A stretch of 64,000 bases of DNA from CAZCPB01 sp044223975 (GCA_044223975.1 JBGALI010000010.1:124001-188000); one strand, 5' to 3'. Counted from the first letter of the stretch, positions 25,598 through 34,519 are shown. Notes: generated from the letters alone by a model not told the origin. Numbers and translations are program-made.

Positions 25598-25949
25598 GGC
25601 AAAGTCTAGAAGTCCGCGGTCGTGTTGCCGCGGCTGCGGTCGCGCCTTGCACGAGATGTAGGAAGTTTCCGCCAATTGGCGGAGAGCGGTGCAGCGAAGA
25701 GGCCCAGGGCGCGTCTCACGTGCAGGCCCGAAGGTGGCCGGTGGTACGACCGAACGGGCCCATGGCGGGCCTTCAGTACCCGCTTGTTCGTGATAACGGC
25801 GTTGGGCGCGCCATGCGGGCGGACGCCGCTCTGCGCGTCAGGGGGATGAGGGAACCTTTCGCCGTAGCCCGGGGTCGACCGGAAGTCATGATGCTCCTGC
25901 TGGCGTCGGGTACTCGACGCTGCGGCTCGTTCACCCGAAGGGAGCATTC
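25598..25949. other. Intergenic region with a perfect palindrome and a repeated 18-base motif
   Basis: No gene seen. CCGCCAATTGGCGG at 25669-25682 is a perfect palindrome. It abuts ATGTAGGAAGTTTCCGCC at 25656-25673, one of three related copies in the window (others at 26533-26550 and, reversed, 34266-34282). Confidence 0.55.
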
Positions 25950-26270
25950 GTGAGCAACCTGGACCCCGCCGCCCGATTCGATGCCGCCCGGACCACCGCC
26001 GAAGCACTTCGCGTCAATCCGAGGGAACCCGGGACGGCGCGCCTGGCCCGCGCGATCGGCGATATTGCCGACCCCGGCCTGGATGCCGTCAACACCGGGG
26101 ACGATGCGGGTGGCGGGCGTGAAGGCGCAGACGCGATGATCGTCGTGCCGAGCGGGAAGGTCCACGTGAGCGCGGCCGCGAGCGACCCCAGGACTCATCT
26201 GTTCGACCCGGCTCGGCGCGAGATCGCGGGCCGGATATTCCCCGATGCGCCTTCGGAGCCCGCCCGTTGA
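25950..26270 (+). CDS. Hypothetical small protein
   Basis: A 106-residue protein starting at GTG (25950), with GAAGGGAG as a possible ribosome-binding site. Codon use is GC-rich at third positions, as in neighbours. The first half is helical and Ala/Arg-rich (AARFDAARTTAEALRVNPRE); the second has VPSGKVHVSAAASDPRTH. The middle, DIADPGLDAVNTGDDAGGG, is polar. Soluble, no family recognised. The divergent position next to the kinase operon gives no functional clue. Confidence 0.45.
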   Translation: MSNLDPAARFDAARTTAEALRVNPREPGTARLARAIGDIADPGLDAVNTGDDAGGGREGADAMIVVPSGKVHVSAAASDPRTHLFDPARREIAGRIFPDAPSEPAR

Positions 26271-26638
26271 GCACCGGCGCTTCTCGATTCCCCTGGCCAC
26301 TCCCGGCCGGGCATCCGACTCCACGAGCGTGGGCCGCTCGTTCGCCTGAGCCCAACCCGCGGCGCACCCGGAATGCATCAGTGTTCGGCTTGAGAAAGGT
26401 GTGGCGAGGGTCGGTGGGTCGGTTCGCCCGTCTGGCCGGTATTGCAATGAACAGGTTCATCCCCGTGGGGTCGCGCGGGGGTCGGGTGAGCCGCGGGCGA
26501 GGCGCCGGCAGATCCGACACACCCGGTTTCAAATGTGGGAAATTTCCACCTAGCGACCCGGCTCTTCCGCGCGAGATGATCCGGTCCTTGATCGCGAAAT
26601 TCTGACCGCCCCCTGCCCGACCGACCCCGGAGCCCCCC
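26271..26638. other. Intergenic region with repeated motif ATGTGGGAAATTTCCACC
   Basis: The motif at 26533-26550 contains the palindrome GGAAATTTCC and lies 89 bases before the next start codon. I see no convincing gene in this stretch. Confidence 0.5.
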
Positions 26639-27043
26639 ATGCGTCCTGACATGCCTCCAGCGTTCGACCACGCCACGGAATCCGAATCGACGCACCGATT
26701 GGTTGAGGCTATCGCGCAGGACATGTGGGCTCGGTACAGCCGCGACGGCACGCTGAACTGGGCCGGGGTCGAGCACCACCTGGACCGGATCGTGCGGCAG
26801 GCGCGGATCGGCGTGAGATCGTCCGCGCCGGCTTCCCTGTCCGAGCGTGGCGCCGCGCGGACGCTCCCGGCGGCCCGCGAGCCGCGGGGCGGGGGCACGA
26901 TCGAGCGGGGGCCGGGGGCCGCACCTTCTCGCCTCGGCGACGCCCGCGGTTCGTTCGACACGGGCGGGCGTGTCCGCGTGGGCCATGTGTTCGTCCCGAG
27001 CCGCGGCAGGCCTGTGCCAAGGGGGCAGGCGGCGGGGGCGTGA
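26639..27043 (+). CDS. Hypothetical small protein
   Basis: A 134-residue protein. The first about 55 residues look like a folded helical domain (STHRLVEAIAQDMWARYSRD, LNWAGVEHHLDRIVRQAR). The rest is an Arg/Gly/Pro-rich tail of low complexity. It is followed 62 bases on by the CsoR-like gene in the same orientation. No family is recognised. A repeated 18-base motif (26533-26550) upstream may be part of its promoter. Confidence 0.5.
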   Translation: MRPDMPPAFDHATESESTHRLVEAIAQDMWARYSRDGTLNWAGVEHHLDRIVRQARIGVRSSAPASLSERGAARTLPAAREPRGGGTIERGPGAAPSRLGDARGSFDTGGRVRVGHVFVPSRGRPVPRGQAAGA

Positions 27044-27105
27044 CCCTCGGCGTGCGCGCCACCGTTGACGGATGAATCGGATCTCTGGATCGAGGAGGAC
27101 TCGGG

Positions 27106-27504
27106 ATGGATAAGCGGGTTACCACGGTGAAGACCATGCGGCACTCTCACGTGAGCGAGAGTGATGAAGCCGGGCGCGTGCGCGCGGTGCTGGACACCGC
27201 GGCCCGGGACGCCAACCTGCGCCGGTTGCGCCGCGCGAGCGGTCATATCGATCTCGCCACGAGCATGGCCGAGGCCGATCGCGATTCGCGCGAGGTCATC
27301 GAAGAAATCACGGAGGTCCGGACGCTGCTCCAGGCGGTGGCCCGGGACCTCCTCCGCCGCCAGCTCACGGCGTGCCACGACGCCGCCGCGCACAACGGCA
27401 AGGCCGCGATGGACGAGATGTATCAGGAGTTGATCGGCCTGATGGCGGAATTGGCGACGCCCGAGCGCGAGGCGCGGACGCCCCACGCGGGGCGGAAACT
27501 CTGA
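27106..27504 (+). CDS. CsoR/FrmR-family protein lacking the copper-ligand set
   Basis: A 132-residue all-helical protein of the metal-sensing repressor family. Aligned without gaps to the true CsoR at 39291, residues 61, 86 and 90 are Ser, Gln and Cys, where copper-sensing CsoR has Cys, His and Cys. The helical core (LLQAVARDLLRRQLTAC) and the DEMYQELIGLM end match the 39291 protein closely. It therefore probably folds and may bind DNA or form mixed tetramers, but cannot hold Cu(I) in the usual way. It could instead sense a thiol/aldehyde signal through Cys90 or be a structural paralogue. The ATG follows GAGGAGGACTCGGG. Confidence 0.82.
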   Translation: MDKRVTTVKTMRHSHVSESDEAGRVRAVLDTAARDANLRRLRRASGHIDLATSMAEADRDSREVIEEITEVRTLLQAVARDLLRRQLTACHDAAAHNGKAAMDEMYQELIGLMAELATPEREARTPHAGRKL

Positions 27505-27555
27505 AACACCGGGCGGTCCGGCGGCCGTCGGTCCGTCATCCGCGGCGGCGCCGTC

Positions 27556-30171
27556 CTAGCGGGCCGGTGATCCGCTCGCCATGGTCCCCTGCCATCCTGC
27601 GAGCAGCCTCTCGACCTCCACAAGGTCGGCCGGCTTGAGCAGGTGCGCGTTGAAGCCGGCTTCGAGCCCCAGGAGCACATCCTTCTCGGCGCCGTACCCG
27701 GTCACGGCGATGAGCTTCACGGAGCGGGTCGCGGGGTCGGCGCGCAGGCGTCTGGCGATCTCGTACCCGTCGACCTCCGGCAGGCCGATGTCCAGCAGAA
27801 CCACATCGGGCCGCCAGGACTTCGCTGCCGCCAGCGCCGCCGTTCCGGTGTGAGCGACACTCACCCCGTGCCCGCGCAGCCGCAGGAGATTGGCGAGCAT
27901 CAGGCACGCGTCCACGTTGTCGTCCACCACCAGCACGCGCACGCCGTGGCGCACCGTGGGCGTGGCCTCATCGGGCGCGGGCGCGGGCGCGACGACCCCG
28001 GGGGCGGGCGCAAGCTGCAGGCGCACGATGAACTCGCTGCCCTTGCCCGCTCCCTCGCTGCGGGCTTCGATCGTTCCGCCGTGCAGTTCGATCACGCGGT
28101 GGGCCAGGCTGAGCCCGATCCCCAGGCCCCCCTGGGCCCGGTCCAGCGTCCGGTCCGCCTGCGTGAACAGGTCGAAGATGCGCGGCAGCAGCGCCGGCTC
28201 GATCCCCGCGCCGTTGTCGCGGATGCGGACCAGCGCGTGGTTGGGATGGTGCTCGCACGCGATTTCGATGCGGCCCCCGTCGCTCGTGTACTTGGCGGCG
28301 TTCACGAGCAGGTTGACGAACACCTCTTCGATGCGGGTCGAGTCGATCCGGGCCCAGATCGGATCGGGGGTGAAAGCGGTCGCGAGCGTGTGCCCGCGCT
28401 TCTCGATCAGGGGAAGGGCGGTCTCGATCGCGTGGCGCACGGTCTGGTTCACGTCCACGGTCTCGAGTTCCAGGCGGATCCGGCCGGTGAGGGCGCGGGA
28501 GACTTCCATGAGGTCGCTGACGAGTCGGGTGAGGTTCGCCACCTGGCGCTCGATGACCTCGCGGGCCTGCTGCTGGATCGGGTTCTCGCTGCCGCGCTCC
28601 TGCAGGCGCAGCAGGTGCGTGGCGCTGCGGATGGGGGCCAGGGGGTTGCGCAGCTCGTGGCTGAGCATGGCCAGGAACTCGTCCTTGTGGCGGGCCTGGT
28701 CGGCGAGGGCCTCGGTCTGGAGCTTGATCTTCTGCTCCATCCACACGCGGGCCGTGATGTCGCGGACGTTGCACTGGGCCACCAGCCGCTCGCCCTCGCG
28801 GTACACGTTGCTGACAAACTCGACCTGCGTGGTTTGCCCGTTGGGGTTCTGAACCGGCAGGTGGTCGTACCGGACGTAGCCGCTGTCCTGCAGCTCCTTG
28901 AACGCCGCTTTGTTGTGGGCGATGTCCGCGAACATCCCGATCTCCCAGAGCTCCTTGCCCAGGAGCTGGGGCAGGTCCTGGCCCAGCAGGCCGGACATGA
29001 AAGCGTTGGCGTCGATGATCTTCCCGGTCTGGGCGTCGAGGATGAGGATGCCGTCCTTGGCGGCCTGGAAGAGGCGGCGGTAGCGGACCTCAGACTCGTT
29101 GATGGCCGCGCGCAACTCGGTCTTCTCGGTGATGTCGCGGGAGACCCCCGTCACCGACGTTGCCTTGCCGCCCGCGTCGAGTTTCACCCTGCCCTTCTCG
29201 GCGATGCAGCGGACCGAGCCGTCGTCACGCCGGATGCGGAACGTGTTCTCGTACGCGCCACCGCCTTCCACCGCCTTCTGCCACGCGGCGACCGCGGCGG
29301 ACCTGTCCTCGTCGACGATCAGCCTGAAGCGATCGTTGATCAGCTGGGTGGAGAGCAGCGGGTCGAACCCGAAGAGCACGTTGAGGCTGGCGTCGCGCGT
29401 CCCCAGGCCGGTCGCCAGGTCCTCGCGCCACGTGCCCATGTCGGCCGCTTCCAGCGCCAGGCGCAGGCGCTCTTCGCTGTCGCGCACGGCCTCGTCCGTC
29501 CGCTTGCGGTGGGCCAGCTCGCGGTGGCGATCGATCAGGACGGCGGCGGTCTGGCTCAGGAGCCTGATCGCGTCGAGATCGCCGGGCCCCGGCTCACGGG
29601 GAGTGCTGAAGTACAGCGCCAGCGTGCCCAGCACCTTGCCGCCGAGCGTCCGCATGGGCTCGGACCAGCAGGCGCGGATGTCGTGCTCCTTGGCGAGGCC
29701 GAGGTACGGGGCCCACAGCGGATCCGTCGTGACGTCACGCACGACGACGGTCCGCCCGGTGAACGCGGCGGTGCCGCACGACGGGGAGTCCGGGCCGATC
29801 TTGAAACCATCGACCGCGCGGGTGTAGGTCTCCGGCATTCCGTCGGTCGCCGCGAAGCGGAGGCTGGCGCCGTCGGGATCCACGACGAACATGGCCGCGC
29901 GGCTGTGTGCGCCCAGATGCTGGCGCGCCGCTCGAACGACGAGCCCCAGGACGCTGTCGATCGGTGCACCGCCGGCCGCCTCCGCAAGCAGTTCATTCTG
30001 CGCGATGAGCAGCGAATGGAGCCACTCCCGTGAATCCCTGTGATCGTGCCTGCCGGGCGCCGCCGACGTGTACGCCGGCACGCCGCCGGGGCCGGGAGGG
30101 CCCGCGTCGGCTCCGGCGCCCGCGCGGGGACCCGCGGGGGTGTCGGAAAGCGGCGTTTGGTCTTGAGGCAT
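27556..30171 (-). CDS. Hybrid sensor histidine kinase (GAF-PAS-PAS-HisKA-HATPase-receiver)
   Basis: An 871-residue cytoplasmic hybrid kinase. Order: GAF (about 65-215, with PSCGTAAFTGRTVVVRDV), PAS (about 235-350), PAS (about 365-480, GILILDAQTGKIIDANAFM), HisKA with FLAMLSHELRNPLAPI, ATPase with NLLVNAAKYTSDGG and GGLGIGLSLAHRV, and a C-terminal receiver RVLVVDDNVDACLML with DVVLLDIGLPEVDG. No membrane segments. It is divergent from the single-domain receiver at 30261, its likely partner or competitor. The signal is unknown; the GAF domain suggests a small ligand or redox input. Confidence 0.95.
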   Translation of the reverse strand: MPQDQTPLSDTPAGPRAGAGADAGPPGPGGVPAYTSAAPGRHDHRDSREWLHSLLIAQNELLAEAAGGAPIDSVLGLVVRAARQHLGAHSRAAMFVVDPDGASLRFAATDGMPETYTRAVDGFKIGPDSPSCGTAAFTGRTVVVRDVTTDPLWAPYLGLAKEHDIRACWSEPMRTLGGKVLGTLALYFSTPREPGPGDLDAIRLLSQTAAVLIDRHRELAHRKRTDEAVRDSEERLRLALEAADMGTWREDLATGLGTRDASLNVLFGFDPLLSTQLINDRFRLIVDEDRSAAVAAWQKAVEGGGAYENTFRIRRDDGSVRCIAEKGRVKLDAGGKATSVTGVSRDITEKTELRAAINESEVRYRRLFQAAKDGILILDAQTGKIIDANAFMSGLLGQDLPQLLGKELWEIGMFADIAHNKAAFKELQDSGYVRYDHLPVQNPNGQTTQVEFVSNVYREGERLVAQCNVRDITARVWMEQKIKLQTEALADQARHKDEFLAMLSHELRNPLAPIRSATHLLRLQERGSENPIQQQAREVIERQVANLTRLVSDLMEVSRALTGRIRLELETVDVNQTVRHAIETALPLIEKRGHTLATAFTPDPIWARIDSTRIEEVFVNLLVNAAKYTSDGGRIEIACEHHPNHALVRIRDNGAGIEPALLPRIFDLFTQADRTLDRAQGGLGIGLSLAHRVIELHGGTIEARSEGAGKGSEFIVRLQLAPAPGVVAPAPAPDEATPTVRHGVRVLVVDDNVDACLMLANLLRLRGHGVSVAHTGTAALAAAKSWRPDVVLLDIGLPEVDGYEIARRLRADPATRSVKLIAVTGYGAEKDVLLGLEAGFNAHLLKPADLVEVERLLAGWQGTMASGSPAR

Positions 30172-30260
30172 TTATGATGCTAGCGTTGGGGGCTCGTCGC
30201 GCAGAGCGACGGAGCAAACCGAGCATCTTTGCTACACCCGCCCTTCCTGGGGACCCGCGC

Positions 30261-30710
30261 ATGCCCGCACGAGCAGCCTCGGCCGCGAGAATCCGCGTGC
30301 TGTGCGTGGATGACAACGAGGACATCCCGGAGATGTTGAGCCGGTGCATCGCCGCCGAGAGCGACATGGAGAGCGCCGGCTGTCTGCACTCGGCGGACGA
30401 TCTCGTGGCCGCGGTCGACCGAACCGGCGCGAACGTGGTGCTGATGGACCTGGGCATGCCGGGTCGCGACCCGCTCGCGGCCGTGCGCGAGCTTGCCGCG
30501 GCACGGCCGGCGCGGGGGAACAGCGTTGGGCCCGGCGCGGACGGCGCTCGCGTGATCGTGTACAGCGGGCGGAGCGATCAGAAGGACTACGACAGCGCGA
30601 TCAACGCGGGCGCCTGGGGTTACCTCTCCAAGGGCGCGGAGATCTCGAGCGTGCTTCACGCCATCCGCGAGGTGGCGCGGGGCCACGCGGTGCTGGGCGC
30701 GCCGACCTGA
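30261..30710 (+). CDS. Stand-alone response-regulator receiver protein
   Basis: A 149-residue single receiver domain without an output domain: RIRVLCVDDNEDIPEML (acidic pocket), NVVLMDLGMPGRDP (phosphoacceptor aspartate), VIVYSGRSDQ and GYLSKGAE (conserved lysine). There is a 15-residue insertion between the third helix and fourth strand. It starts 89 bases from the divergent hybrid kinase; a longer frame from 30174 would nearly touch that start. Such CheY-like proteins relay phosphate or act by protein contact. Confidence 0.87.
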   Translation: MPARAASAARIRVLCVDDNEDIPEMLSRCIAAESDMESAGCLHSADDLVAAVDRTGANVVLMDLGMPGRDPLAAVRELAAARPARGNSVGPGADGARVIVYSGRSDQKDYDSAINAGAWGYLSKGAEISSVLHAIREVARGHAVLGAPT

Positions 30711-30756
30711 GGGCGGAGTCCGGGCCGACGCCGGCCCGCGGGGCGCAACGCGCCGG

Positions 30757-31512
30757 TCACGTCCTGGACTTTCCCGCGTCCCGCAGCGTGAGCCCGGCGC
30801 GGCTTGCGATCCGCGCGAGCTTCAAGCGGTCGTGCGCGGCCAGCTTGTCCATGATCGTGGTGCGGTGCTTGTCGACGGTCTTGACCGATCGGAAGAGGCA
30901 GCGTGCGATTTCCTTGGTGCTCAGTCCCTGACCCACGAGCGAAAGCACCTCCAGCTCCCGGGTCGTGAGCACGTCGATCGGTCCCAGGTCGATCTCCTGC
31001 GACTCGATGAACTGGTACCGGCTCTCGTCGGCGGTCGTCTCCGCGTCCGACGGCGCGCGCCTGGTGATGACAAAGAAGCGGGCCGGAGCGGGCCGACCGT
31101 TGAGTTCGGGCGGGTCGGGCTCGTCGGCGGGGCCGCCCTCGATGTACGTGATCCACGACGTCTGCTGCCACCCGCGCCAGATCGCGCGAACGAGCACGGG
31201 CTTGCCCTGCAGCAGCACCTGGCGGAGCACCGCCAGTCGCTCCCGCACCCAGTCGGGCGAGTACAGCTCGGTGATGTTCTTGCCCATGAGGTTGGTGCCG
31301 CGGGTTCCCGTGCCGTTGAACATCACCGCGGCCTGGTCGTTGGCGAAGAGGATCAACCCGTCGAGGCTGACCACCCAGACGCCGGTGCCCGGCTCGCCGA
31401 TCACTGATTCCCAGAGCGTCTGGGCGCTCACTCTCGCGGGAAGAGAGGTTGGCTCGCCGCCATCCCCACCGAACGGCCGATCAACCTTCGCGATGGGGAT
31501 GAGCGATTTCAC
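30757..31512 (-). CDS. PAS-domain LuxR-type transcriptional regulator
   Basis: A 251-residue regulator. A PAS-like sensor (about 30-150: GVWVVSLDGLILFANDQAAV, ITELYSPDWVRERL) is joined to a LuxR helix-turn-helix near the C-terminus (LTTRELEVLSLVGQGLSTKE, then CLFRSVKTVDKHRTTIMDKL). No receiver domain, so it may sense a ligand directly. It is convergent with the lone receiver gene. A TACCCT-GCC-AGGGTA palindrome lies about 120 bases upstream and may bind a CsoR-type repressor. Confidence 0.9.
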   Translation of the reverse strand: MKSLIPIAKVDRPFGGDGGEPTSLPARVSAQTLWESVIGEPGTGVWVVSLDGLILFANDQAAVMFNGTGTRGTNLMGKNITELYSPDWVRERLAVLRQVLLQGKPVLVRAIWRGWQQTSWITYIEGGPADEPDPPELNGRPAPARFFVITRRAPSDAETTADESRYQFIESQEIDLGPIDVLTTRELEVLSLVGQGLSTKEIARCLFRSVKTVDKHRTTIMDKLAAHDRLKLARIASRAGLTLRDAGKSRT

Positions 31513-31633
31513 GGGGGCACTCTCCGTTCACATTTCTCGACGCGCCGGCGCGGGGGTCGCGCTCCGCGCCCGGGTTCGATGAATTCAGGTCCGGCAGCTC
31601 CGTGCCCGGGCGCTCTCGCCGCGAGGTGAACTA

Positions 31634-31648
31634 TACCCTGCCAGGGTA
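31634..31648 (-). promoter_or_regulatory. CsoR-like palindrome TACCCT-GCC-AGGGTA
   Basis: Perfect 6-3-6 inverted repeat. On the minus strand it continues into GGGTATAGTTC, a possible -10 element (TATAGT) and the same string as at 34451-34461. It lies about 120 bases upstream of the PAS-LuxR gene. Confidence 0.55.
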
Positions 31649-31750
31649 CCCCCCGCGACCCGCTCGTGCGCCCCGCCCGTCCCGGCCGCCGTGCGCCGGT
31701 GCTCCGGGTGGCCCGCGCCGTGGGCGCAACACCGCCGCGGCGACAGCGCG

Positions 31751-33403
31751 CTACAGGGTCGCGGCGACCATCCGGAAGTGATAACCACGGATGACCAGCT
31801 CGACCGCCTCGGTGAACGCCCCCCGGTGGCACACCCATGACCGGGCCATGAACTTCCAGAATTCCCAGCGCCCCGGGGCCACGATCCCGAACGCCCACAG
31901 GGTGCGGATGAGGGTGCGGATGTCCGCCAGGTGCGGGCGCGGGCGCGGCCCGGAGGGGCGGTACTCGCGGAGGAATGTGAGGATGCGCTGGTAGTACTCC
32001 CGCGGCGCGTACAGGTCCTTGACCAGCCGCCGGTAGCCCTCCTTCAGCGCGGCCGGGTCGAGCGTGGGGATGAAGTTCAGGACGGCGTCGAGATTGTTGC
32101 CCGTGGTGCGCCCGATCAGGCGGCCCTCGGTCGTGAGGCGTGCGAACAGGCGGGTGCCGGGGAGCGCCGTCAGGAGGCCGACCATCGCCGTCGCCACGCC
32201 GGCCTCCTGGATGAAGCGCCGCTGGCAATCGAAGATTCCTTCCTTGTCACTGTCGAACCCGACGATGAACCCGGCCATGACCTGGATGCCGGCGTTGTGG
32301 ATCTGCCGCACCGCCGCGACCAGGTCGCGCCGCGTGTTCTGAACCTTCCGACATTCCTTGAGGCTCTCCTCCTGCGGGCTCTCGATGCCGACGAAGACGT
32401 TTTTGAATCCCGCGCGCACCATGAGGTCGAGCAACTCCGGGTCGTCGACGAGGTTCATCGAGGCCTCGGTCGTGAAGTTGAGCCGCACGCCACGCCTGCG
32501 ACGCCAGTCGATGATCGCCCTGAGCAGCAACTTGGTCTTGGCCCTGTTGCCGATGAAGTTGTCGTCGACGATGAAGATCGAGTCGTTCCAGCCGGTGGCG
32601 AGAACGGCCTCCAGTTCGGCGATGATCTGTTCGGGCGTCTTGACGCGCGGCACGCGCCCGTACACCGCGGTGATATCGCAGAACTCGCAGTCGAACGGGC
32701 AGCCGCGGGATGACTGGATCGACATCGTCACATAGTCGCGAACACGGACGAGGTCCCAGCGCGGGAGCGGGGTCGTGGTCACGTCGGGGCGCTCGGTCGC
32801 GCCGTAGCGGGGCTTCAGCCGGCCCGCGGCAAGGTCGGCCACGAGCGTGGGCATGACGCCCTCGGCTTCGCCCACCACGCAGCAGGCCACCTCCGGGAAT
32901 CGCTCCGCGCCGGTCGTGAACAAGGGCCCGCCCGCGACCACCGGCTTGCCTCGCGCGTTGCTGCGGGCGATCACCTCGCGGGCCGATTGCTCGTGCACGA
33001 TCATTGCTGAGAGAAAGACCGCATCGGCCCACTCGATGTCGGCGTCGGCCAAATTCCTCACGTTCAGATCGACGACCCGGAGGTTCCATTCCTTGGGGAG
33101 CATGCCGGCCACCGTGAGGAGTCCCAGCGGAGGGAACGCCGCCTTCTTTCCCACCAGGCGCATGACGTGGCTGAAGCTCCAGAACGTGTCCGGCGTCCGC
33201 GGCGACACGAGCAGGATGTTCGGCCGGTGCCCCTGCGGCCGCGGGCTCGAGCGAGTGCTCGAAGCGCCGGGACTTCGCGCCGATAACGCCGCGGCGGGGC
33301 GGGCCTCGGCCAAGCCCGGGACGGGGCGCACGGTGTCTCGTTGTCCTGGGTCGACGGGGAGCACGTGAGCGGCGAGTTGGACGGAGGGATGGGAAGTGCT
33401 CAC
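31751..33403 (-). CDS. B12-binding radical SAM protein with DUF4070 domain
   Basis: A 550-residue enzyme. A cobalamin-binding-type Rossmann domain (about 65-195: NILLVSPRTPDTFWSF, VVAGGPLFTTGAERFP) precedes the radical SAM core, with the iron-sulfur motif GCPFDCEFCDI (CxxxCxxC) and DDNFIGNRAKTK. The C-terminal part (about 420-550) fits DUF4070 (GTRLFARLTTEGRL, REYYQRILTFLREYRP). The first about 60 residues are low complexity. GTG at 33403 is chosen, with 33478 as a longer option. Related proteins modify lipids such as hopanoids or carry out methylations; the substrate here is unknown and it stands alone. Confidence 0.9.
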   Translation of the reverse strand: MSTSHPSVQLAAHVLPVDPGQRDTVRPVPGLAEARPAAALSARSPGASSTRSSPRPQGHRPNILLVSPRTPDTFWSFSHVMRLVGKKAAFPPLGLLTVAGMLPKEWNLRVVDLNVRNLADADIEWADAVFLSAMIVHEQSAREVIARSNARGKPVVAGGPLFTTGAERFPEVACCVVGEAEGVMPTLVADLAAGRLKPRYGATERPDVTTTPLPRWDLVRVRDYVTMSIQSSRGCPFDCEFCDITAVYGRVPRVKTPEQIIAELEAVLATGWNDSIFIVDDNFIGNRAKTKLLLRAIIDWRRRRGVRLNFTTEASMNLVDDPELLDLMVRAGFKNVFVGIESPQEESLKECRKVQNTRRDLVAAVRQIHNAGIQVMAGFIVGFDSDKEGIFDCQRRFIQEAGVATAMVGLLTALPGTRLFARLTTEGRLIGRTTGNNLDAVLNFIPTLDPAALKEGYRRLVKDLYAPREYYQRILTFLREYRPSGPRPRPHLADIRTLIRTLWAFGIVAPGRWEFWKFMARSWVCHRGAFTEAVELVIRGYHFRMVAATL

Positions 33404-33517
33404 GTTGTGGTTCTCTCGGCGCACACAGCCCCGGCGGGGGGGCGCTGGTTCGACAAGGCGCAGCGCGTCGCCCGCCATACCCCGGGCGGCACCCGCCTGC
33501 TTCGGCCTTGACGCAGG

Positions 33518-33736
33518 CTAACGGCCGAGTGCGCGCGAGGGCAGCACGGCCGTCGTCGCGCCCGCGAGGATCGCGACAACGCCGCCGATGGTCAGCCACA
33601 CGGCCCGGTCCGTCGGCGACCCGGTGAAGAACTTCGAGACCTGGGAGGAGAACGAGTCGAACGCCATGATCCCCATGACCAGGAGCACGATGCCGACGAC
33701 GGTCAGAATCAAGCCGATGATCCGCTGCGGTTGCAT
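33518..33736 (-). CDS. DUF3185 family membrane protein
   Basis: A 72-residue protein with two membrane helices (IGLILTVVGIVLLVMGIMAF and WLTIGGVVAILAGATTAVL) joined by a short polar loop containing DSFSSQVSKFFTGSPTDRA, the DUF3185 signature. The ATG is preceded by AAAGGA. Small inner-membrane protein of unknown role; the members I know of often lie near stress genes, as here. Confidence 0.88.
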   Translation of the reverse strand: MQPQRIIGLILTVVGIVLLVMGIMAFDSFSSQVSKFFTGSPTDRAVWLTIGGVVAILAGATTAVLPSRALGR

Positions 33737-33984
33737 GTGAGTCCTTTCGGTGCATCAAGCCCGGTCGAGCCTACTCCGCGCGGGCGCTCATCAGCACCAG
33801 CCTCTATGCGGCGATGGCCATGACGACGCTCCAGCGAGCCAAGCGGCCGACGCCGACAATCGCGCGTCGGCGCCGCCTGGAGCGGGCCCCGCCGCCCGTC
33901 AGATGACACAGGATCCCGCCCCGGGCCACCCCGTGACGCTTGGCCGGTGGAGAGCCCGGCGGTCTCGGGGGCGCGAGAACTGTT

Positions 33985-34143
33985 CTAGCGGAGGTAGCCC
34001 AGGATCATCAGGATGATCAGAACAACCAGGACGACGCCCAGGAGCCCGCCCGGGGCGTATCCCCACTTGCGGCTGTAGGGGTACACGGGCAGCGCACCGA
34101 TCACGAGCAGGATCAGGACGATCAAGAGAATGGTGCCGATCAT
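33985..34143 (-). CDS. DUF3309 family small membrane protein
   Basis: A 52-residue hydrophobic protein: MIGTILLIVLILLVIGALPV, then YPYSRKWGYAPGG, then a second helix GVVLVVLIILMILGYLR. This is the DUF3309 pattern at normal length. AAGGAG lies 8 bases before the ATG. A copy of the 18-base ATGTGGGAAAGTTCCGC motif lies about 120 bases upstream in matching orientation. Function unknown. Confidence 0.9.
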   Translation of the reverse strand: MIGTILLIVLILLVIGALPVYPYSRKWGYAPGGLLGVVLVVLIILMILGYLR

Positions 34144-34431
34144 TGCTGGTCTCCTTTCCGTTGCTCCGCCTCGCCGCCGCGCCCGACCATCCGGCACACG
34201 CCGGGCAGCCCAAAGGCACGATTGCCGGCACATCAACCGTGGGCGCGGGCGCACCGGTTTTCCATGCGGAACTTTCCCACATTGTCCGCCGACCACCGCG
34301 GCGCCCGAATTCCGACGTGCGCACACGGTTCGCGTGTGCGCTCCGCGATCGGCACGGCGGAGCGTGATGCCGAGCGACGGGAGAAACCGGCGGGCCCGGG
34401 CCCGTGCCCGGCGCACGGCGTCCCGCGGCGC

Positions 34432-34459
34432 TTGACAGCGTACTCTACCGGGGTATAGT
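34432..34459 (+). promoter_or_regulatory. Sigma-70 promoter (TTGACA-16-TATAGT) with a CsoR-like half-site
   Basis: TTGACA at 34432-34437 and TATAGT at 34454-34459, 16 bases apart, is close to the general sigma-70 consensus. The -10 lies inside CCGGGGTATAGT, a half of the CsoR-like box seen in full at 39020-39036. It drives the HMA-like gene, predicted transcript start near 34466. Confidence 0.75.
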
Positions 34460-34519
34460 TCGTGTACCAGGCGGGGGTATGCGGCCCCCGTGGCGAACGA
34501 ACTTGCGAAAGAGACTCCC

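Noticed and set aside
27643..30033. A 796-codon plus-strand frame across the hybrid kinase
   Set aside because: Antisense shadow of a gene with unmistakable GAF, PAS, kinase and receiver motifs.
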